Source: Saccharibacter sp. EH611 (lineage in GTDB: Bacteria > Pseudomonadota > Alphaproteobacteria > Acetobacterales > Acetobacteraceae). Taken from it: a stretch of DNA of 64,000 nucleotides. The notes under the pieces were generated by a model that worked only from the letters and a program-made list of their open reading frames with translations, did not search any database and was not told the origin of the DNA. Shown here piece by piece: positions 7,942 to 17,454 of this stretch (position 1 is its first letter; every line of letters begins with the position of its first letter). The stretch lies in assembly GCF_009834765.1 (NCBI RefSeq), contig NZ_WVHP01000022.1, forward strand, positions 186,001 through 250,000, given 5' to 3'. The position numbers were made by a program, and so were the translations under genes.

Positions 7942-10934
7942 GAATGTTTGTCTTTCTTTCCGCTCTTTTTCGCGGTGGTTTTTTTCTTAGTCTTTTTAGG
8001 TTTGTCTTTAGAGCCCTTGGGGCGTTCTGCTTCGCTTGCAAGCGAAGGACGGGCAAGCATATCGGCGAGGAACTGGCCTGTGTAGCTGTTCTTACAGGCC
8101 GCGATCTCTTCAGGGGTGCCTGTGGCGATAATCTGCCCACCGCCAGCTCCTCCTTCAGGGCCGACATCAATCACCCAATCAGCTGTTTTGATGAGGTCGA
8201 GATTATGCTCAATCACCAACACGGTGTTGCCTTGATCAACGAGGGCATGCAGCACTTCGAGGAGCTTCTTAACGTCTTCGGTATGAAGCCCCGTGGTGGG
8301 TTCATCCAGAATATAGAGCGTGCGGCCTGTTGCACGCCGGGCGAGCTCTTTAGCGAGCTTCACACGCTGGGCTTCCCCGCCGGAAAGAGTTGTGGCTTGC
8401 TGGCCGAGGGCGACATAGCCCAGCCCAACACGTTGGAGAATAGACAGGCGTTCAGCAATACGCGGCACCGCTTGGAAGAAAGGAAGGGCTTCATCCACCG
8501 TCATGGCTAGTACATCGGCGATGGATTTCCCCCGGAAGGTAATGTCCAATGTCTCACGGTTATAGCGTGCGCCTTTGCAGGTGTCGCAGGTGACGAAAAC
8601 ATCGGGGAGGAAGTGCATCTCAATTTTCAGCACGCCATCCCCTTGGCAAGCCTCGCACCGTCCGCCCTTCACATTGAAGCTGAAGCGTCCCGGCTTATAA
8701 CCACGTGCTTTGGCTTCAGGCAGTTCAGAAAACCAATCTCGGATCGGGGCGAAGAGATCGGTATAGGTCGCAGGGTTAGAGCGAGGGGTGCGTCCAATGG
8801 GGGACTGGTCGATTTCGATAATTTTATCGAGCTGATCGACCCCTTCAAGGCGGCTATAAGGCAGTGGCACGGCGCCCGTTTTCATCACCTGACGCGAGAG
8901 TGCTTTATAGAATGTGTCGGTAATGAGGGTTGATTTCCCACTCCCTGACACTCCCGTCACAGCGGTAAACGTGCCCAGCGGCACTTTGACGGAGACATTC
9001 TTCAGATTATGGCCGCGTGCGCCTTTCACGCCGACCCATCGTTTGCTGCTGCGTCGCTGAGCCGGGACGGGAATGCCACGCTTACCGGCGAGCCATGCGC
9101 CGGTAATACTGTTAGGATTTCGCGCGACGTCTTCAGGGGTGCCATACGCCATGACATGGCCGCCTTGTGTGCCGGCACCTGGGCCCATATCCACCAGATA
9201 GTCCGCTTGGCGGATAGCGTCTTCATCATGCTCGACCACTAGCACCGTGTTCCCGAGATTACGCAGCCGCTCTAGCATCGCGAGTAGACGGGCATTATCG
9301 CGCTGATGCAACCCAATAGAGGGCTCATCAAGCACGTAGAGCACGCCGGTCAGGCCCGACCCAATTTGGGAAGCGAGGCGAATGCGCTGGCTCTCCCCAC
9401 CCGAGAGCGTGCCGGAGCTGCGTGAGAGGGTGAGATAGTCGAGGCCGACGCGGTCGAGAAAATGCAGGCGCTCGACAATTTCACGCAAAATACGGCGGGC
9501 GATTTCTGCCTTTTGTGGCGTGAGCTTTTCTTCTACGCCGCTAAACCATGCAAGAGCTTCTGTAATCGTAAGATCAGACGCCTGAGCAATGGTGGCATCA
9601 TTGACTTTGACGCAGAGCGCTTCAGGGCGCAAACGAGCCCCGTGGCACGCGGGGCATGGCATAGCCGACTGATAACGGCCCAAGGCTTCGCGGACATAAA
9701 CGCTATGGCTTTGGGCAAGGCGGCGTTGAAGATGGCTGATGACCCCTTCAAAGGGACGGTTGACCGTATGGGTGCGGTTGTTTTCGTCTAAATAGGGGAT
9801 TTTGACCGGCTCGGCACTGCCATTGAGGAGAAAGTCATGGGTGCTGCTTTTGAGTTTTTCCCACGGCGTATCGAGGTCTTCCCCACAATGGCGAGCAAGG
9901 GCGGCGAGGGTTTGTTCAAAAAGAGGGTCTTGCTCGTCACGCCACGGGGCAATCGCACCATCACGGAGCGTGCGGCTCTCATCGGGGATGATGAGGTTGG
10001 GGTCAAAATGCGTCTCTGTCCCAAGCCCGTCACAGGTCGGGCACGCGCCCATAGGGGCGTTGAAGGAGAAGAGGCGCGGTTCAATCGTCTCTAAAATAAA
10101 GCCCGACACAGGGCAGGAATAGCGGGATGAAAAGGCCGCTTTGAGAGGTTTGCGTTCTTCCCCAGAGCGCAGCACTTCTTCAACAGAGGCGAGGCCGTCG
10201 GAGAGGGTGAGCGCTGTTTCAAAACTATCGGCAAGACGTGTTTCGATGCCTTCTTTCAGCACGATACGATCCACGACTACATCGACATTGTGGCGGGTTT
10301 TGCGGTTAATCTTCGGTGTGTCGGTAATGTCGTACAATGTGCCGTCGATGCGCACACGGGCAAAGCCACGTCGTGTCAGCTCTGCCAGTTCTTTTGCGCA
10401 ATCCCCTTTACGGTCGCGAATAACAGGGGCCAGCAGCATCAGCCGTGTGCCAGAAGGCATGGCCATGACACGATCGACCATTTGGCTCACACTTTGGGCT
10501 TCAATCGGCAGACCGGTCGCGGGGGAGTAGGGTGTTCCGGCGCGTGCCCAAAGCAAACGCATATAGTCGTGAATTTCAGTAATCGTCCCGACCGTTGAAC
10601 GCGGATTTTTGGACGTTGTTTTCTGTTCGATGGAAATTGCTGGGGACAGACCTTCAATCGAATCGACATCCGGCTTGCCCATGAGTTCGAGAAACTGACG
10701 CGCATAGGCTGACAGGCTCTCGACATAACGGCGCTGGCCTTCCGCATAAATCGTGTCGAACGCGAGGGACGATTTCCCCGAGCCAGAAAGCCCCGTAATG
10801 ACGGTAAGCTGGTCGCGTGGAATCGTCACATTCACCTGCTGAAGGTTGTGGGTGCGGGCGCCACGAACCCGGATAGCGTTTGGATTAAGGGTATCAGGAG
10901 AGTGTTTCACGCGATTATGTCCACCGTTCAGCAT
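7938..10934 (-). CDS. uvrA: UvrABC excinuclease subunit A
   Basis: A 998-residue DNA damage-recognition ATPase of nucleotide excision repair. It has the duplicated ABC layout: Walker A at residues 48-56 (GLSGSGKSS) and again in the second half (GVSGSGKST), two LSGGE signatures ([24 protein letters not shown]) and two Walker B/D-loop DEPSIGLH and DEPTTGLH. The second zinc module is intact (CEAC ... CDTC). The first reads CPVSG ... CPTC, so its second cysteine is a serine; I recall this substitution from other alphaproteobacterial UvrA. The protein is longer than the usual ~940 because of a Lys-rich C-terminal tail. It heads a run of four minus-strand genes and is divergent from ssb. Confidence 0.97.
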   Translation of the reverse strand: MLNGGHNRVKHSPDTLNPNAIRVRGARTHNLQQVNVTIPRDQLTVITGLSGSGKSSLAFDTIYAEGQRRYVESLSAYARQFLELMGKPDVDSIEGLSPAISIEQKTTSKNPRSTVGTITEIHDYMRLLWARAGTPYSPATGLPIEAQSVSQMVDRVMAMPSGTRLMLLAPVIRDRKGDCAKELAELTRRGFARVRIDGTLYDITDTPKINRKTRHNVDVVVDRIVLKEGIETRLADSFETALTLSDGLASVEEVLRSGEERKPLKAAFSSRYSCPVSGFILETIEPRLFSFNAPMGACPTCDGLGTETHFDPNLIIPDESRTLRDGAIAPWRDEQDPLFEQTLAALARHCGEDLDTPWEKLKSSTHDFLLNGSAEPVKIPYLDENNRTHTVNRPFEGVISHLQRRLAQSHSVYVREALGRYQSAMPCPACHGARLRPEALCVKVNDATIAQASDLTITEALAWFSGVEEKLTPQKAEIARRILREIVERLHFLDRVGLDYLTLSRSSGTLSGGESQRIRLASQIGSGLTGVLYVLDEPSIGLHQRDNARLLAMLERLRNLGNTVLVVEHDEDAIRQADYLVDMGPGAGTQGGHVMAYGTPEDVARNPNSITGAWLAGKRGIPVPAQRRSSKRWVGVKGARGHNLKNVSVKVPLGTFTAVTGVSGSGKSTLITDTFYKALSRQVMKTGAVPLPYSRLEGVDQLDKIIEIDQSPIGRTPRSNPATYTDLFAPIRDWFSELPEAKARGYKPGRFSFNVKGGRCEACQGDGVLKIEMHFLPDVFVTCDTCKGARYNRETLDITFRGKSIADVLAMTVDEALPFFQAVPRIAERLSILQRVGLGYVALGQQATTLSGGEAQRVKLAKELARRATGRTLYILDEPTTGLHTEDVKKLLEVLHALVDQGNTVLVIEHNLDLIKTADWVIDVGPEGGAGGGQIIATGTPEEIAACKNSYTGQFLADMLARPSLASEAERPKGSKDKPKKTKKKTTAKKSGKKDKHS

Positions 10935-11014
10935 AACGACGGTAGATCATACGCGCTGAGAGCGCTAGGATCACCCCGATAATGCAATCTTTTTGAAAAA
11001 TGGAAGCAAAGCGG

Positions 11015-11539
11015 ATGGCAGGAAGCGTCAATAAGGTCATTTTGGTGGGGAATTTGGGCCGTGATCCAGAGGTGCGCAACACGCAGTCAGGGGCAAAAAT
11101 TGTCAATCTGACGGTGGCCACCAGTGATACATGGACAGACCGTGCCACAGGTGAACGTCGTGAGCGCACTGAATGGCATCGTGTCGTTATTTTTAATGAG
11201 CGCACAGCTGATGTGGCCGAACGTTTTCTTCGTAAAGGCCGCAAGATCTATCTTGAAGGTGAACTTCAGACCCGTAAATGGACCGACCAGCAGGGGATGG
11301 AACGGTACACGACAGAGGTCGTGATTAGCCGTTTCCGTGGCGATCTGGTGCTACTTGATAGCCAACGCAGCGGTGGCGACAGCTTTGGCGGTGGCCCGTC
11401 TCAGGGAGGCTATAACGATCAGCAAGCTCCTGCCCGCAATAATACTGGGGGTTCTAGCGCGCCGCAGCGTTCATCTGGTGGTGGCGGTGGTTGGGATGCC
11501 CCGGCCGATAACAGCCTTGATGACGAAATTCCGTTCTGA
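11015..11539 (+). CDS. ssb: Single-stranded DNA-binding protein
   Basis: A 174-residue SSB for replication, recombination and repair. The N-terminal OB fold begins MAGSVNKVILVGNLGRDPE and includes EWHRVVIFNERTADVAERFLRKG; a Gly/Ser/Gln-rich linker follows, and the C-terminus is the acidic partner-binding tip DDEIPF. The start at 11015 is chosen because the family begins at MAGSVNK; an ATG 15 bases upstream at 11000 would only add five residues. Divergent from uvrA across about 80 bases, an arrangement common in bacteria. I looked for a LexA-type direct repeat (GTTC or GAAC pairs) in this gap and did not see one. Confidence 0.96.
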   Translation: MAGSVNKVILVGNLGRDPEVRNTQSGAKIVNLTVATSDTWTDRATGERRERTEWHRVVIFNERTADVAERFLRKGRKIYLEGELQTRKWTDQQGMERYTTEVVISRFRGDLVLLDSQRSGGDSFGGGPSQGGYNDQQAPARNNTGGSSAPQRSSGGGGGWDAPADNSLDDEIPF

Positions 11540-11557
11540 TGTGAGGCATTATTAACG

Positions 11558-12187
11558 ATGCCTGTATTGATGCGTCAGGCAAGGCTGGTGGTTGGCCTTG
11601 CTTTGATGGCGGCGTTGGCGGCTTGTGCTACAGCGCCGCCAACCCATCCTAATGATCTGTGCGCCATCTATCACGAAAAACGGGGCTGGTATCATGCGGC
11701 GATGCGGCAGGAAGCCAAGTGGAATATTCCGTCTTCTGTGCCGATGGCGATCATGCACCAAGAATCCAGCTTTCGGAGCAATGTCCATACACGACGGACG
11801 CATATTTTCTGGGTGATCCCGTGGGGCTATATCACGACGGCCTATGGCTATGCGCAGGCCAAGACCGATGTATGGCATGATTATGAGCGTCGCGCTGGTG
11901 TGAGTGGAAGCCGCGATAATTTTGCGGATGCGCTCAATTTTATGAATTGGTACATCACCAACACACGGCAGATTGATCACGTCCCCGTAACCGATGCGAC
12001 CCGCCAATATCTCGCCTATCATGATGGTTGGGGCGGCTATCGTCGTCGTACCTATGCGTCCAAGGCGTGGCTCATTAATGTCGCTGATAAAGTGGGGACG
12101 CGGGCACGTCTGTATCAGCATCAGTTTGACCGCTGTAAAGACGACTTAAAAGATGGATTCTGGGAGCGTTTTTGGAGTTGGCTCTAA
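11558..12187 (+). CDS. Lipoprotein with lytic transglycosylase (SLT-like) fold
   Basis: A 209-residue predicted lipoprotein: hydrophobic leader followed by a lipobox LAAC at residues ~19-22. The segment MAIMHQESSFRSN carries the glutamate-serine pair typical of Slt-type lytic transglycosylases, and YGYAQAK, NFADALNFMNWY and YLAYHDGWGGY resemble further conserved blocks of such domains. It would cleave peptidoglycan glycan strands at the inner face of the outer membrane. Only 18 bases separate it from ssb, so some read-through is possible. The substrate is inferred from the family. Confidence 0.82.
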   Translation: MPVLMRQARLVVGLALMAALAACATAPPTHPNDLCAIYHEKRGWYHAAMRQEAKWNIPSSVPMAIMHQESSFRSNVHTRRTHIFWVIPWGYITTAYGYAQAKTDVWHDYERRAGVSGSRDNFADALNFMNWYITNTRQIDHVPVTDATRQYLAYHDGWGGYRRRTYASKAWLINVADKVGTRARLYQHQFDRCKDDLKDGFWERFWSWL

Positions 12188-12439
12188 GAGCTTTACTGCG
12201 TGAAAAAGAATAGAGGCTCTTTTGCGGGGGTATGGGCTGCGATGGATGACTTTCCCGCCTATTGAGCGTCCATTGTTGCGACTTATGTCCTTTCGCTGAG
12301 CATGAAGCGAAGGAGAAGGCGGCTCTCTCGTTCGTATGGTGCCAGAAGAAGGTGGTTATTTCTTCTTCTGGCTGTCCGCTCGTAGCGTAGCCGTTGCTAC
12401 GTCGATCTAAGGCTTAACAGTTTTCCCATTTAAACATGG
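12188..12439. other. Convergent intergenic spacer with three hairpins
   Basis: No gene is seen in these 252 bases between two convergent genes. They hold at least three inverted repeats: an imperfect CCTTTCGCT/AGCGAAGG near 12290-12313, a perfect 11-bp stem (12341-12351 with 12362-12372), and CGTAGC/GCTACG near 12382-12402. None is followed by a long T-run on the plus strand. They probably terminate transcription from either side. Confidence 0.5.
12341..12372. terminator. Perfect 11-bp stem-loop in the convergent spacer
   Basis: GCCAGAAGAAG pairs with CTTCTTCTGGC around a ten-base loop. It is the strongest hairpin of the spacer, probably a factor-assisted or bidirectional terminator, as no T-run follows. 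Confidence 0.45.
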
Positions 12440-13144
12440 TCAGCTGGCTGTCTCGACCATGACAAGTTCAGCATCATCGTGAGCCGTGATGGTCAGTGTT
12501 TCTTCATTTTCAATGGCCACACCATCGCGTGTGTTGGCGCGGTGGCCGTTGACATCAATGGTGCCTGTGGACGGCACAAGATAGGCCTTGTGCTGTGGGT
12601 TAAGGCTGTAGGTCAGGCTTTGTCCAGCGCGAAGGGTGCTGCCTAAGACGCGGCCGGGCGTATGAATGGGCAGAGCCGTGTCTTTATCTTCTGGGAAACC
12701 AGAAGCGAGCGCGACAAACTGCCCTTCACGACTTTTTTTAGGGAAAGGCCGTTGTCCCCAAGAAGGCTTATGACCTTGCTGGTCGGGGATCATCCAAATC
12801 TGGAAGATGAGCGTGTCTTCGTCCTCAAGGTTATATTCGCTATGGGCAATGCCTGTGCCGGCAGACATGACTTGCACGTCTCCAGCCTCTGTGCGGCCTT
12901 CATTGCCGACCGTATCGCGATGGGTAATCGCCCCTTTGCGCACGTAGGTGACAATTTCCATGTCGGCATGAGGATGGGTAGGAAAGCCTGTCTGTGGAGC
13001 GATGAGGTCGTCATTCCAAACACGGAGCCGTCCCCAATGCAGGCGTGCAGGATCGTAATAATTGGCAAAAGAGAAATGATGGTGGGCATTAAGCCAACCA
13101 TGGTTAGCGTGGCCTAACGACGTAAACGGGCGGATCTCAATCAT
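12440..13144 (-). CDS. Pirin family protein (YhhW-like)
   Basis: A 234-residue bicupin protein. The N-terminal cupin carries the metal-ligand histidines in TGFPTHPHADMEIVTYV and AGTGIAHSEYN, as in pirins and the E. coli quercetinase YhhW. The IWMIPDQQGHKPSW block is also typical. Pirins have been assigned quercetin 2,3-dioxygenase or redox-linked roles; the real substrate here is unknown. It is divergently paired with a LysR regulator 106 bases away, a common arrangement suggesting that the regulator controls it. Confidence 0.88.
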   Translation of the reverse strand: MIEIRPFTSLGHANHGWLNAHHHFSFANYYDPARLHWGRLRVWNDDLIAPQTGFPTHPHADMEIVTYVRKGAITHRDTVGNEGRTEAGDVQVMSAGTGIAHSEYNLEDEDTLIFQIWMIPDQQGHKPSWGQRPFPKKSREGQFVALASGFPEDKDTALPIHTPGRVLGSTLRAGQSLTYSLNPQHKAYLVPSTGTIDVNGHRANTRDGVAIENEETLTITAHDDAELVMVETAS

Positions 13145-13250
13145 TGGGGGTCTCCCTCACATTATAGGAAAAGATGTTGAAGAAGACGTAGTGCCAGAAG
13201 CGTTGCTGTGCCATATCCAGAAGTGAACCTTAGTTTTTCAGGAATGTACT

Positions 13251-14174
13251 GTGACGTTACTGCCTGATTTTGAAGCTTGGGCCATTATGGCGCAGGTGGC
13301 TGAAGACCGCTCTTTTACGCGTGCTGCAGAGCATCTCTCTGTGTCTCGTCCTACGGTGTCGCGTGCTGTGGCACGGTTGGAGGAGACGCTTAATATTGCG
13401 CTTTTTCAACGCACATCGCGTCAGCTTTCTCTTACAGCCGCGGGAGAGGCCGTGCTTGAGCATGCACGGCGCGTGCTCAGTGAAGGGCGCGCAGCGGAAG
13501 CGGCGTTGCAGGAAACGGCAGGCCCGCCACATGGGCGCATTCGCATCTCGATGCCTGTGACCTTTGGCATCCAGCATGTGGCACCCTTTCTGCCACTTTT
13601 TATGAAGCAATATCCTGAGATAACGCTCGATATAGACTTCAGTGATCGCGCCGTGGATGTGGTCGCCGATGGGTATGATGTAGCACTGCGTGTTTCGGCT
13701 ATGGCGGATTCGTCTTTGCGGGCGCGGCGTATTGCCACCATTCCATGCTGCCTTGTGGCAAGCCCAGAGTGGATTGCGCAGTATGGGGAGAACGTACACA
13801 CGCCGCGGGATATAGAGGCCTATATGAGTGTGCTGTATGGGGCCGGGAACGTGAGGCCATCGCGGCTTACCCTCTATCGTGGGGAAGAGGAGGCCGTCAC
13901 GATCACACCTCGTAACTTACGCCTTGTCAGTAATAATGCAGAGGCTTTCTTGCCGCTGTTGGAGAGTGGCGGTGGTGTGGGGGTGATGCCCTCTTTTATG
14001 ATCCACCACGCCCTAGAGCAGAAGCGCCTTGGAATTATTCTTCCCCAATGGCAGGCATCGCCGACGGCATTGCATATTTTAACACCACCAAATGCGCGAC
14101 GGCCAATGCGCGTCTCGGTGTTTGTGGAATGGTTGGCGCGGCAGATGAAGAAAAACTGCCTTACGAAGATCTAA
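13251..14174 (+). CDS. LysR family transcriptional regulator
   Basis: A 307-residue regulator with the N-terminal winged helix-turn-helix (RSFTRAAEHLSVSRPTVSRAVARLEETL, residues ~20-47) and a C-terminal periplasmic-binding-protein-like effector domain from about residue 90 (HGRIRISMPVTFG). It belongs to the DhcR/PecT-like branch by its general look. Position next to pirin and opposite strand suggests autoregulation and control of the pirin gene; the effector is unknown. Its stop codon overlaps the stop of the converging DUF421 gene (CTAA, 14171-14174). Confidence 0.9.
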   Translation: MTLLPDFEAWAIMAQVAEDRSFTRAAEHLSVSRPTVSRAVARLEETLNIALFQRTSRQLSLTAAGEAVLEHARRVLSEGRAAEAALQETAGPPHGRIRISMPVTFGIQHVAPFLPLFMKQYPEITLDIDFSDRAVDVVADGYDVALRVSAMADSSLRARRIATIPCCLVASPEWIAQYGENVHTPRDIEAYMSVLYGAGNVRPSRLTLYRGEEEAVTITPRNLRLVSNNAEAFLPLLESGGGVGVMPSFMIHHALEQKRLGIILPQWQASPTALHILTPPNARRPMRVSVFVEWLARQMKKNCLTKI

Positions 14175-14866
14175 TGCTTGTTGAGGGCTGCACGCGTTGG
14201 GCGAATAGTGCCATCTTTGCAGATATATTTAAAATGCCCTTTGTGAAACTCACCAAGAAAGACGTCATCAACGTCTTCAATCCCGTGGGCTTTCATGTCG
14301 TTAATCAGATCGTCCCGGCTGTGCTCGGTATCTTCAAGGTCGTCTTCACGGATGACGCCTTGATAGCAGACGATGACGGAGGGCAGTTTGTCTTTATCGC
14401 AGATGGCGGTTACGGAGCCATTAGGCTCGATCTGCGCAAACTGAATTTCATCAAATGAATAAATGCCCTGAAGATTGATTTGTGAAGAAATATTAATCAT
14501 GTCGATTTTATTATTTTTATTAAGGATATTTTCCATAATAAAACGACCGTTTTTGATGATCGGAATCTGGCGGCCAATGGTCACATTGCGGAAGAGATTG
14601 AATTTTCGGCAGAAGACGTTTAGCGTAAGGAGGATGGAAATACCGATAAGGAGTGCGAGCACATATTTATAAAATGGGATTGCCGTGGTGTAGATGACGC
14701 CGCCGACGAGCCCGCCCAAGATGAAATTGCCCACAAGATCAATGGCATTCATTTGGGAAAATTGGCTGCGTCCTGAGACATTGAGGTAGGTGATAATGAA
14801 GGCAAAGCCTGTTACAAGCTTGATCACCATCCAGACGTAGAACATCATCGTCATTTTCTCCATCAA
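14171..14866 (-). CDS. DUF421/YetF-like membrane protein
   Basis: A 231-residue protein with three N-terminal hydrophobic helices (residues ~8-28, 43-60, 65-84) followed by a soluble alpha/beta domain, the layout of the YetF/DUF421 family. Conserved blocks include SQMNAIDLVGNFILGG and an acidic C-terminal half. The family's biochemical role is not established; some members are linked to stress or spore responses. The C-terminal ~60 residues are unusually rich in Asp/Glu. It converges with the LysR gene, the two stop codons overlapping by four bases. Confidence 0.8.
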   Translation of the reverse strand: MMEKMTMMFYVWMVIKLVTGFAFIITYLNVSGRSQFSQMNAIDLVGNFILGGLVGGVIYTTAIPFYKYVLALLIGISILLTLNVFCRKFNLFRNVTIGRQIPIIKNGRFIMENILNKNNKIDMINISSQINLQGIYSFDEIQFAQIEPNGSVTAICDKDKLPSVIVCYQGVIREDDLEDTEHSRDDLINDMKAHGIEDVDDVFLGEFHKGHFKYICKDGTIRPTRAALNKH

Positions 14867-15084
14867 TGAATGGAGAGCCTACTATCGGTTGGTCGATAAA
14901 GCCCCCGATCCATTTTTTTGCCGTACTCCGCCTATATCTTGCGGGGTTCTCAATGAGCTCCAAGGTATAGGAAACGTTGTGAAGATTTCAAGAACGACGC
15001 TCTTTTGTCTTCTTGATAGGCTTCCCAAAAGACGTAAAAAACACATCTAGCTGCCTCAGATAAAGGTAAGAAGGAGAGCGTACT

Positions 15085-15822
15085 ATGAGTGAACACGTTA
15101 ACTTCCCAATCCCTGCAGATGCGCCGCTTGCTGTTCAGCCTAAGGGTGAACTTCGTATGGTGCTTTTCGACTGCGATGGCGTTTTGGTGGGTGGTGAGCA
15201 TTTTTCAACCGCTCTTATGTCCGAAGATGCCCGTAGTCATGGGTGGGATATCTCCGATGAAGAAGGTAATAAGCTTTTCGGTGGTGGTGAACTCGCAAAA
15301 ATTGGCGAAATGATCGCTGAGAAGACGGGTGACAAGCTCCCTGCTGACTGGGATATGATCATGCAAAAGCGCATCGTTGATATGATGCGTTCCAAAGCGC
15401 CTGCTATTGACGGGGCCGAGCGCATGGTGCGTGCAGTGAAAGAAGAGCTTAAGCTGCCAGTCCGCGTGGGGTCGAACTCCTCTATGGCGGAGATGGAAGC
15501 GAAATTCTCCTGCACAGGGCTTGATAAGCTTTTACCTGTGGATCGTATTCATTCAGGCCGTGATCTGAATATGCCGAAGCCACGCCCAGATATTTATCTG
15601 TATGGGGCCAAGCAAGAGGGCATCCCACCAGAGAACTGCATCGTTATTGAAGATTCCGATGCAGGTGTGGAAGCAGCACGTCGTGCGGGTATGGCCTGTG
15701 TGCTGCTGCGTGACCTTGATAAGCCTGCGCCGTCATGGCCGGGTCTGTTCCGTATTCAACATCTTGATGAGCTTGTGCCCTTGCTCAAGAAGATTATTGC
15801 CGCTCAACAGGCAGCGCATTAA
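15085..15822 (+). CDS. HAD superfamily hydrolase (subfamily IA), probable sugar-phosphate phosphatase
   Basis: A 245-residue HAD phosphatase. Motif I is FDCDGVLVGGEH (nucleophile and general acid Asp), motif II is SNSS, the motif III lysine is in KPRPD, and motif IV is EDSDAGVEAA. In motif I, the usual Asp-Ser after the hydrophobic residue is replaced by Gly-Gly. The helical cap lies between residues ~35 and 110. Start ATG 15085 has AAGGAG with eight bases spacing. It precedes a mannitol dehydrogenase by 100 bases and may dephosphorylate a sugar or polyol phosphate in the same pathway; this is inferred from position only. Confidence 0.85.
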   Translation: MSEHVNFPIPADAPLAVQPKGELRMVLFDCDGVLVGGEHFSTALMSEDARSHGWDISDEEGNKLFGGGELAKIGEMIAEKTGDKLPADWDMIMQKRIVDMMRSKAPAIDGAERMVRAVKEELKLPVRVGSNSSMAEMEAKFSCTGLDKLLPVDRIHSGRDLNMPKPRPDIYLYGAKQEGIPPENCIVIEDSDAGVEAARRAGMACVLLRDLDKPAPSWPGLFRIQHLDELVPLLKKIIAAQQAAH

Positions 15823-15836
15823 TGTCAGTGCTGTTT

Positions 15837-15869
15837 CCGGTGCTCTCTTAAACAGGGGGAGAGCACCGG
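15837..15869 (+). terminator. Hairpin between the HAD phosphatase and mannitol dehydrogenase genes
   Basis: A perfect 11-bp stem CCGGTGCTCTC/GAGAGCACCGG with an 11-base loop begins 14 bases after the HAD stop. No T-run follows, so it may attenuate rather than end transcription, or act as an mRNA stabiliser. Confidence 0.5.
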
Positions 15870-15922
15870 TGGTGTTGGCTATTCCCTATATCTCGCCTGT
15901 CTGACTGTTATGAGGTGATGCT

Positions 15923-17386
15923 GTGCTGACTTACGACACTCTTACGTCTCTTCCTGCTGATGTTGCAGGGCCATCCTATGCGCTTGATGCCGTTACGCCG
16001 GGGATCATCCATTTCGGTGTGGGAAACTTCTTTCGTGCGCATTTAGCGTATTATATTGATCGTGCTTTAGCATTACCAGATTCCCAACAATGGGGAATTG
16101 TTGGCGTTGGGCTACGTGCTGGGGAGAAGTCTGAGAAGAAAGCGAAAAATTTCTTGGCACAGCATGGGCTGTACTCTCTGACAGAAACAGCAACAGATGG
16201 GACACGCCGGACCCGCGTTATGGGTGCGTTACGTGACTATCTTCTGGCACCGCATGAGCCGGAAAAGGTGTTGGATCTTCTTGCTGCTCCAACCACGAAG
16301 ATCGCTTCTCTGACCATTACAGAGGGTGGGTATAATATTGATGAGACAACGGGTCAGTTCCGCCTGTCTTTCCCACCTGTGAAAGAGGATTTAGCAGACC
16401 CAACGCATCCTAAAACGGTGTTTGGTTTTATTGTTGAAGGGCTGCGTCGTCGTCGTGATGCTGGTCATGGTGGGTTGACGATCCTGTCCTGTGATAATTT
16501 GCGTCAAAATGGTGAAGTATCGCGTAAGGCATTCTTGGGTTATGCGCGTGCTGTTGATAGCGAGCTGGCGGCTTGGATTGAACAGAACGTCACGTTCCCC
16601 AATGCGATGGTTGATCGTATTACGCCAAGCGTCTCTGTTGAAACGGCAGCGACGCTCAACCAGCAAAGCGGCCTTGATGATCTTGAGCCTTTGTTGGCGG
16701 AAGATTTCACGCAATGGGTGGTGGAAGATAAATTTGCAGCAGGGCGCCCCGCTCTGGAAAAAGTCGGCGTGCAGTTTTCTGATGCCGTGGCGGATTATGA
16801 ACATGCGAAGATCCGTATGCTCAACGCGTCTCATTTGATTATCAGTGCAGCGGGAATGTTGCAGAACGTGCCGTTGGTTGATCAGGTGCTGGCTGAACCA
16901 AAGGTGCGTCAGTTTGTGGATGAGGTGCTTGATCGTGACGTGATCCCGACCTTGCATGCCCCTGAAGGGGTTGATCTGCGTGAGTATAAGCAGACCATCC
17001 TTAATCGCTTTGCTAATCCGGCGTTAGCGGATCAAGTGGCGCGCATTGCGGCTGATTCGACCTCTAAAGCACAAGTGTTCTGGACGGAAACGGTGCGGAG
17101 CGTGCTGAGCCGCGACCATGACCATACGCGTGTTGCCTATTTCCTTGCTTTACAGCTGGAGCTCATGCGGGGTCGTCGTGAAGATGGTCAGTCTTTTGAC
17201 TTACCAGAGCCTGTCTTGACGGACGAGCAACGCAACATTGCGCGTTCGGACGATTATCGGGCTTCGTTGGCTCTTCCGGGCTTTGACAGCTGGCGTGACC
17301 TGCTCACAGAAAAAGTGGAGGATGATATTGTTGCCTTCCGTCAAGAGATCCGTGAGAAGGGTGTGCTGAAAAGCTTGCCGCTCTAA
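15923..17386 (+). CDS. Mannitol 2-dehydrogenase family (long-chain polyol dehydrogenase)
   Basis: A 487-residue NAD(P)-dependent dehydrogenase of the mannitol dehydrogenase family, interconverting D-mannitol and D-fructose or acting on a related polyol or uronate. The N-terminal Rossmann motif is GIIHFGVGNFFRAHLAYYID (residues ~29-48). The catalytic lysine region reads KIRMLNASHL, and TITEGGYNID and DRITPSV are further family blocks. GTG 15923 is supported by GAGG seven bases upstream. Length fits the family (480-490). Followed by a strong terminator. Substrate preference between mannitol and fructuronate is not decidable by eye; mannitol is favoured by the acetic acid bacterium context. Confidence 0.88.
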   Translation: MLTYDTLTSLPADVAGPSYALDAVTPGIIHFGVGNFFRAHLAYYIDRALALPDSQQWGIVGVGLRAGEKSEKKAKNFLAQHGLYSLTETATDGTRRTRVMGALRDYLLAPHEPEKVLDLLAAPTTKIASLTITEGGYNIDETTGQFRLSFPPVKEDLADPTHPKTVFGFIVEGLRRRRDAGHGGLTILSCDNLRQNGEVSRKAFLGYARAVDSELAAWIEQNVTFPNAMVDRITPSVSVETAATLNQQSGLDDLEPLLAEDFTQWVVEDKFAAGRPALEKVGVQFSDAVADYEHAKIRMLNASHLIISAAGMLQNVPLVDQVLAEPKVRQFVDEVLDRDVIPTLHAPEGVDLREYKQTILNRFANPALADQVARIAADSTSKAQVFWTETVRSVLSRDHDHTRVAYFLALQLELMRGRREDGQSFDLPEPVLTDEQRNIARSDDYRASLALPGFDSWRDLLTEKVEDDIVAFRQEIREKGVLKSLPL

Positions 17387-17411
17387 GGGATTGCGCTTTT
17401 TATAGCTGTGG

Positions 17412-17440
17412 AAAAGGGGCTCTTTAGGGAGCCCCTTTTT
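17412..17440. terminator. Bidirectional terminator between mannitol dehydrogenase and esterase
   Basis: GGGGCTC (17416-17422) pairs with GAGCCCC (17429-17435), extended by AAAA/TTTT, and is followed by a T-run on the plus strand and an A-run giving T's on the minus strand. It suits both converging genes. Confidence 0.88.
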
Positions 17441-17454
17441 GTGAGAAGTGGTCT

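Noticed and set aside
7944-8510. Open frames on the plus strand opposite uvrA
   Set aside because: Several exist along the gene but all are shadows of its strongly biased coding frame.
10935-11014. LexA-type SOS box between uvrA and ssb
   Set aside because: I looked for paired GTTC or GAAC elements with the expected spacing and found none, so I do not claim SOS control.
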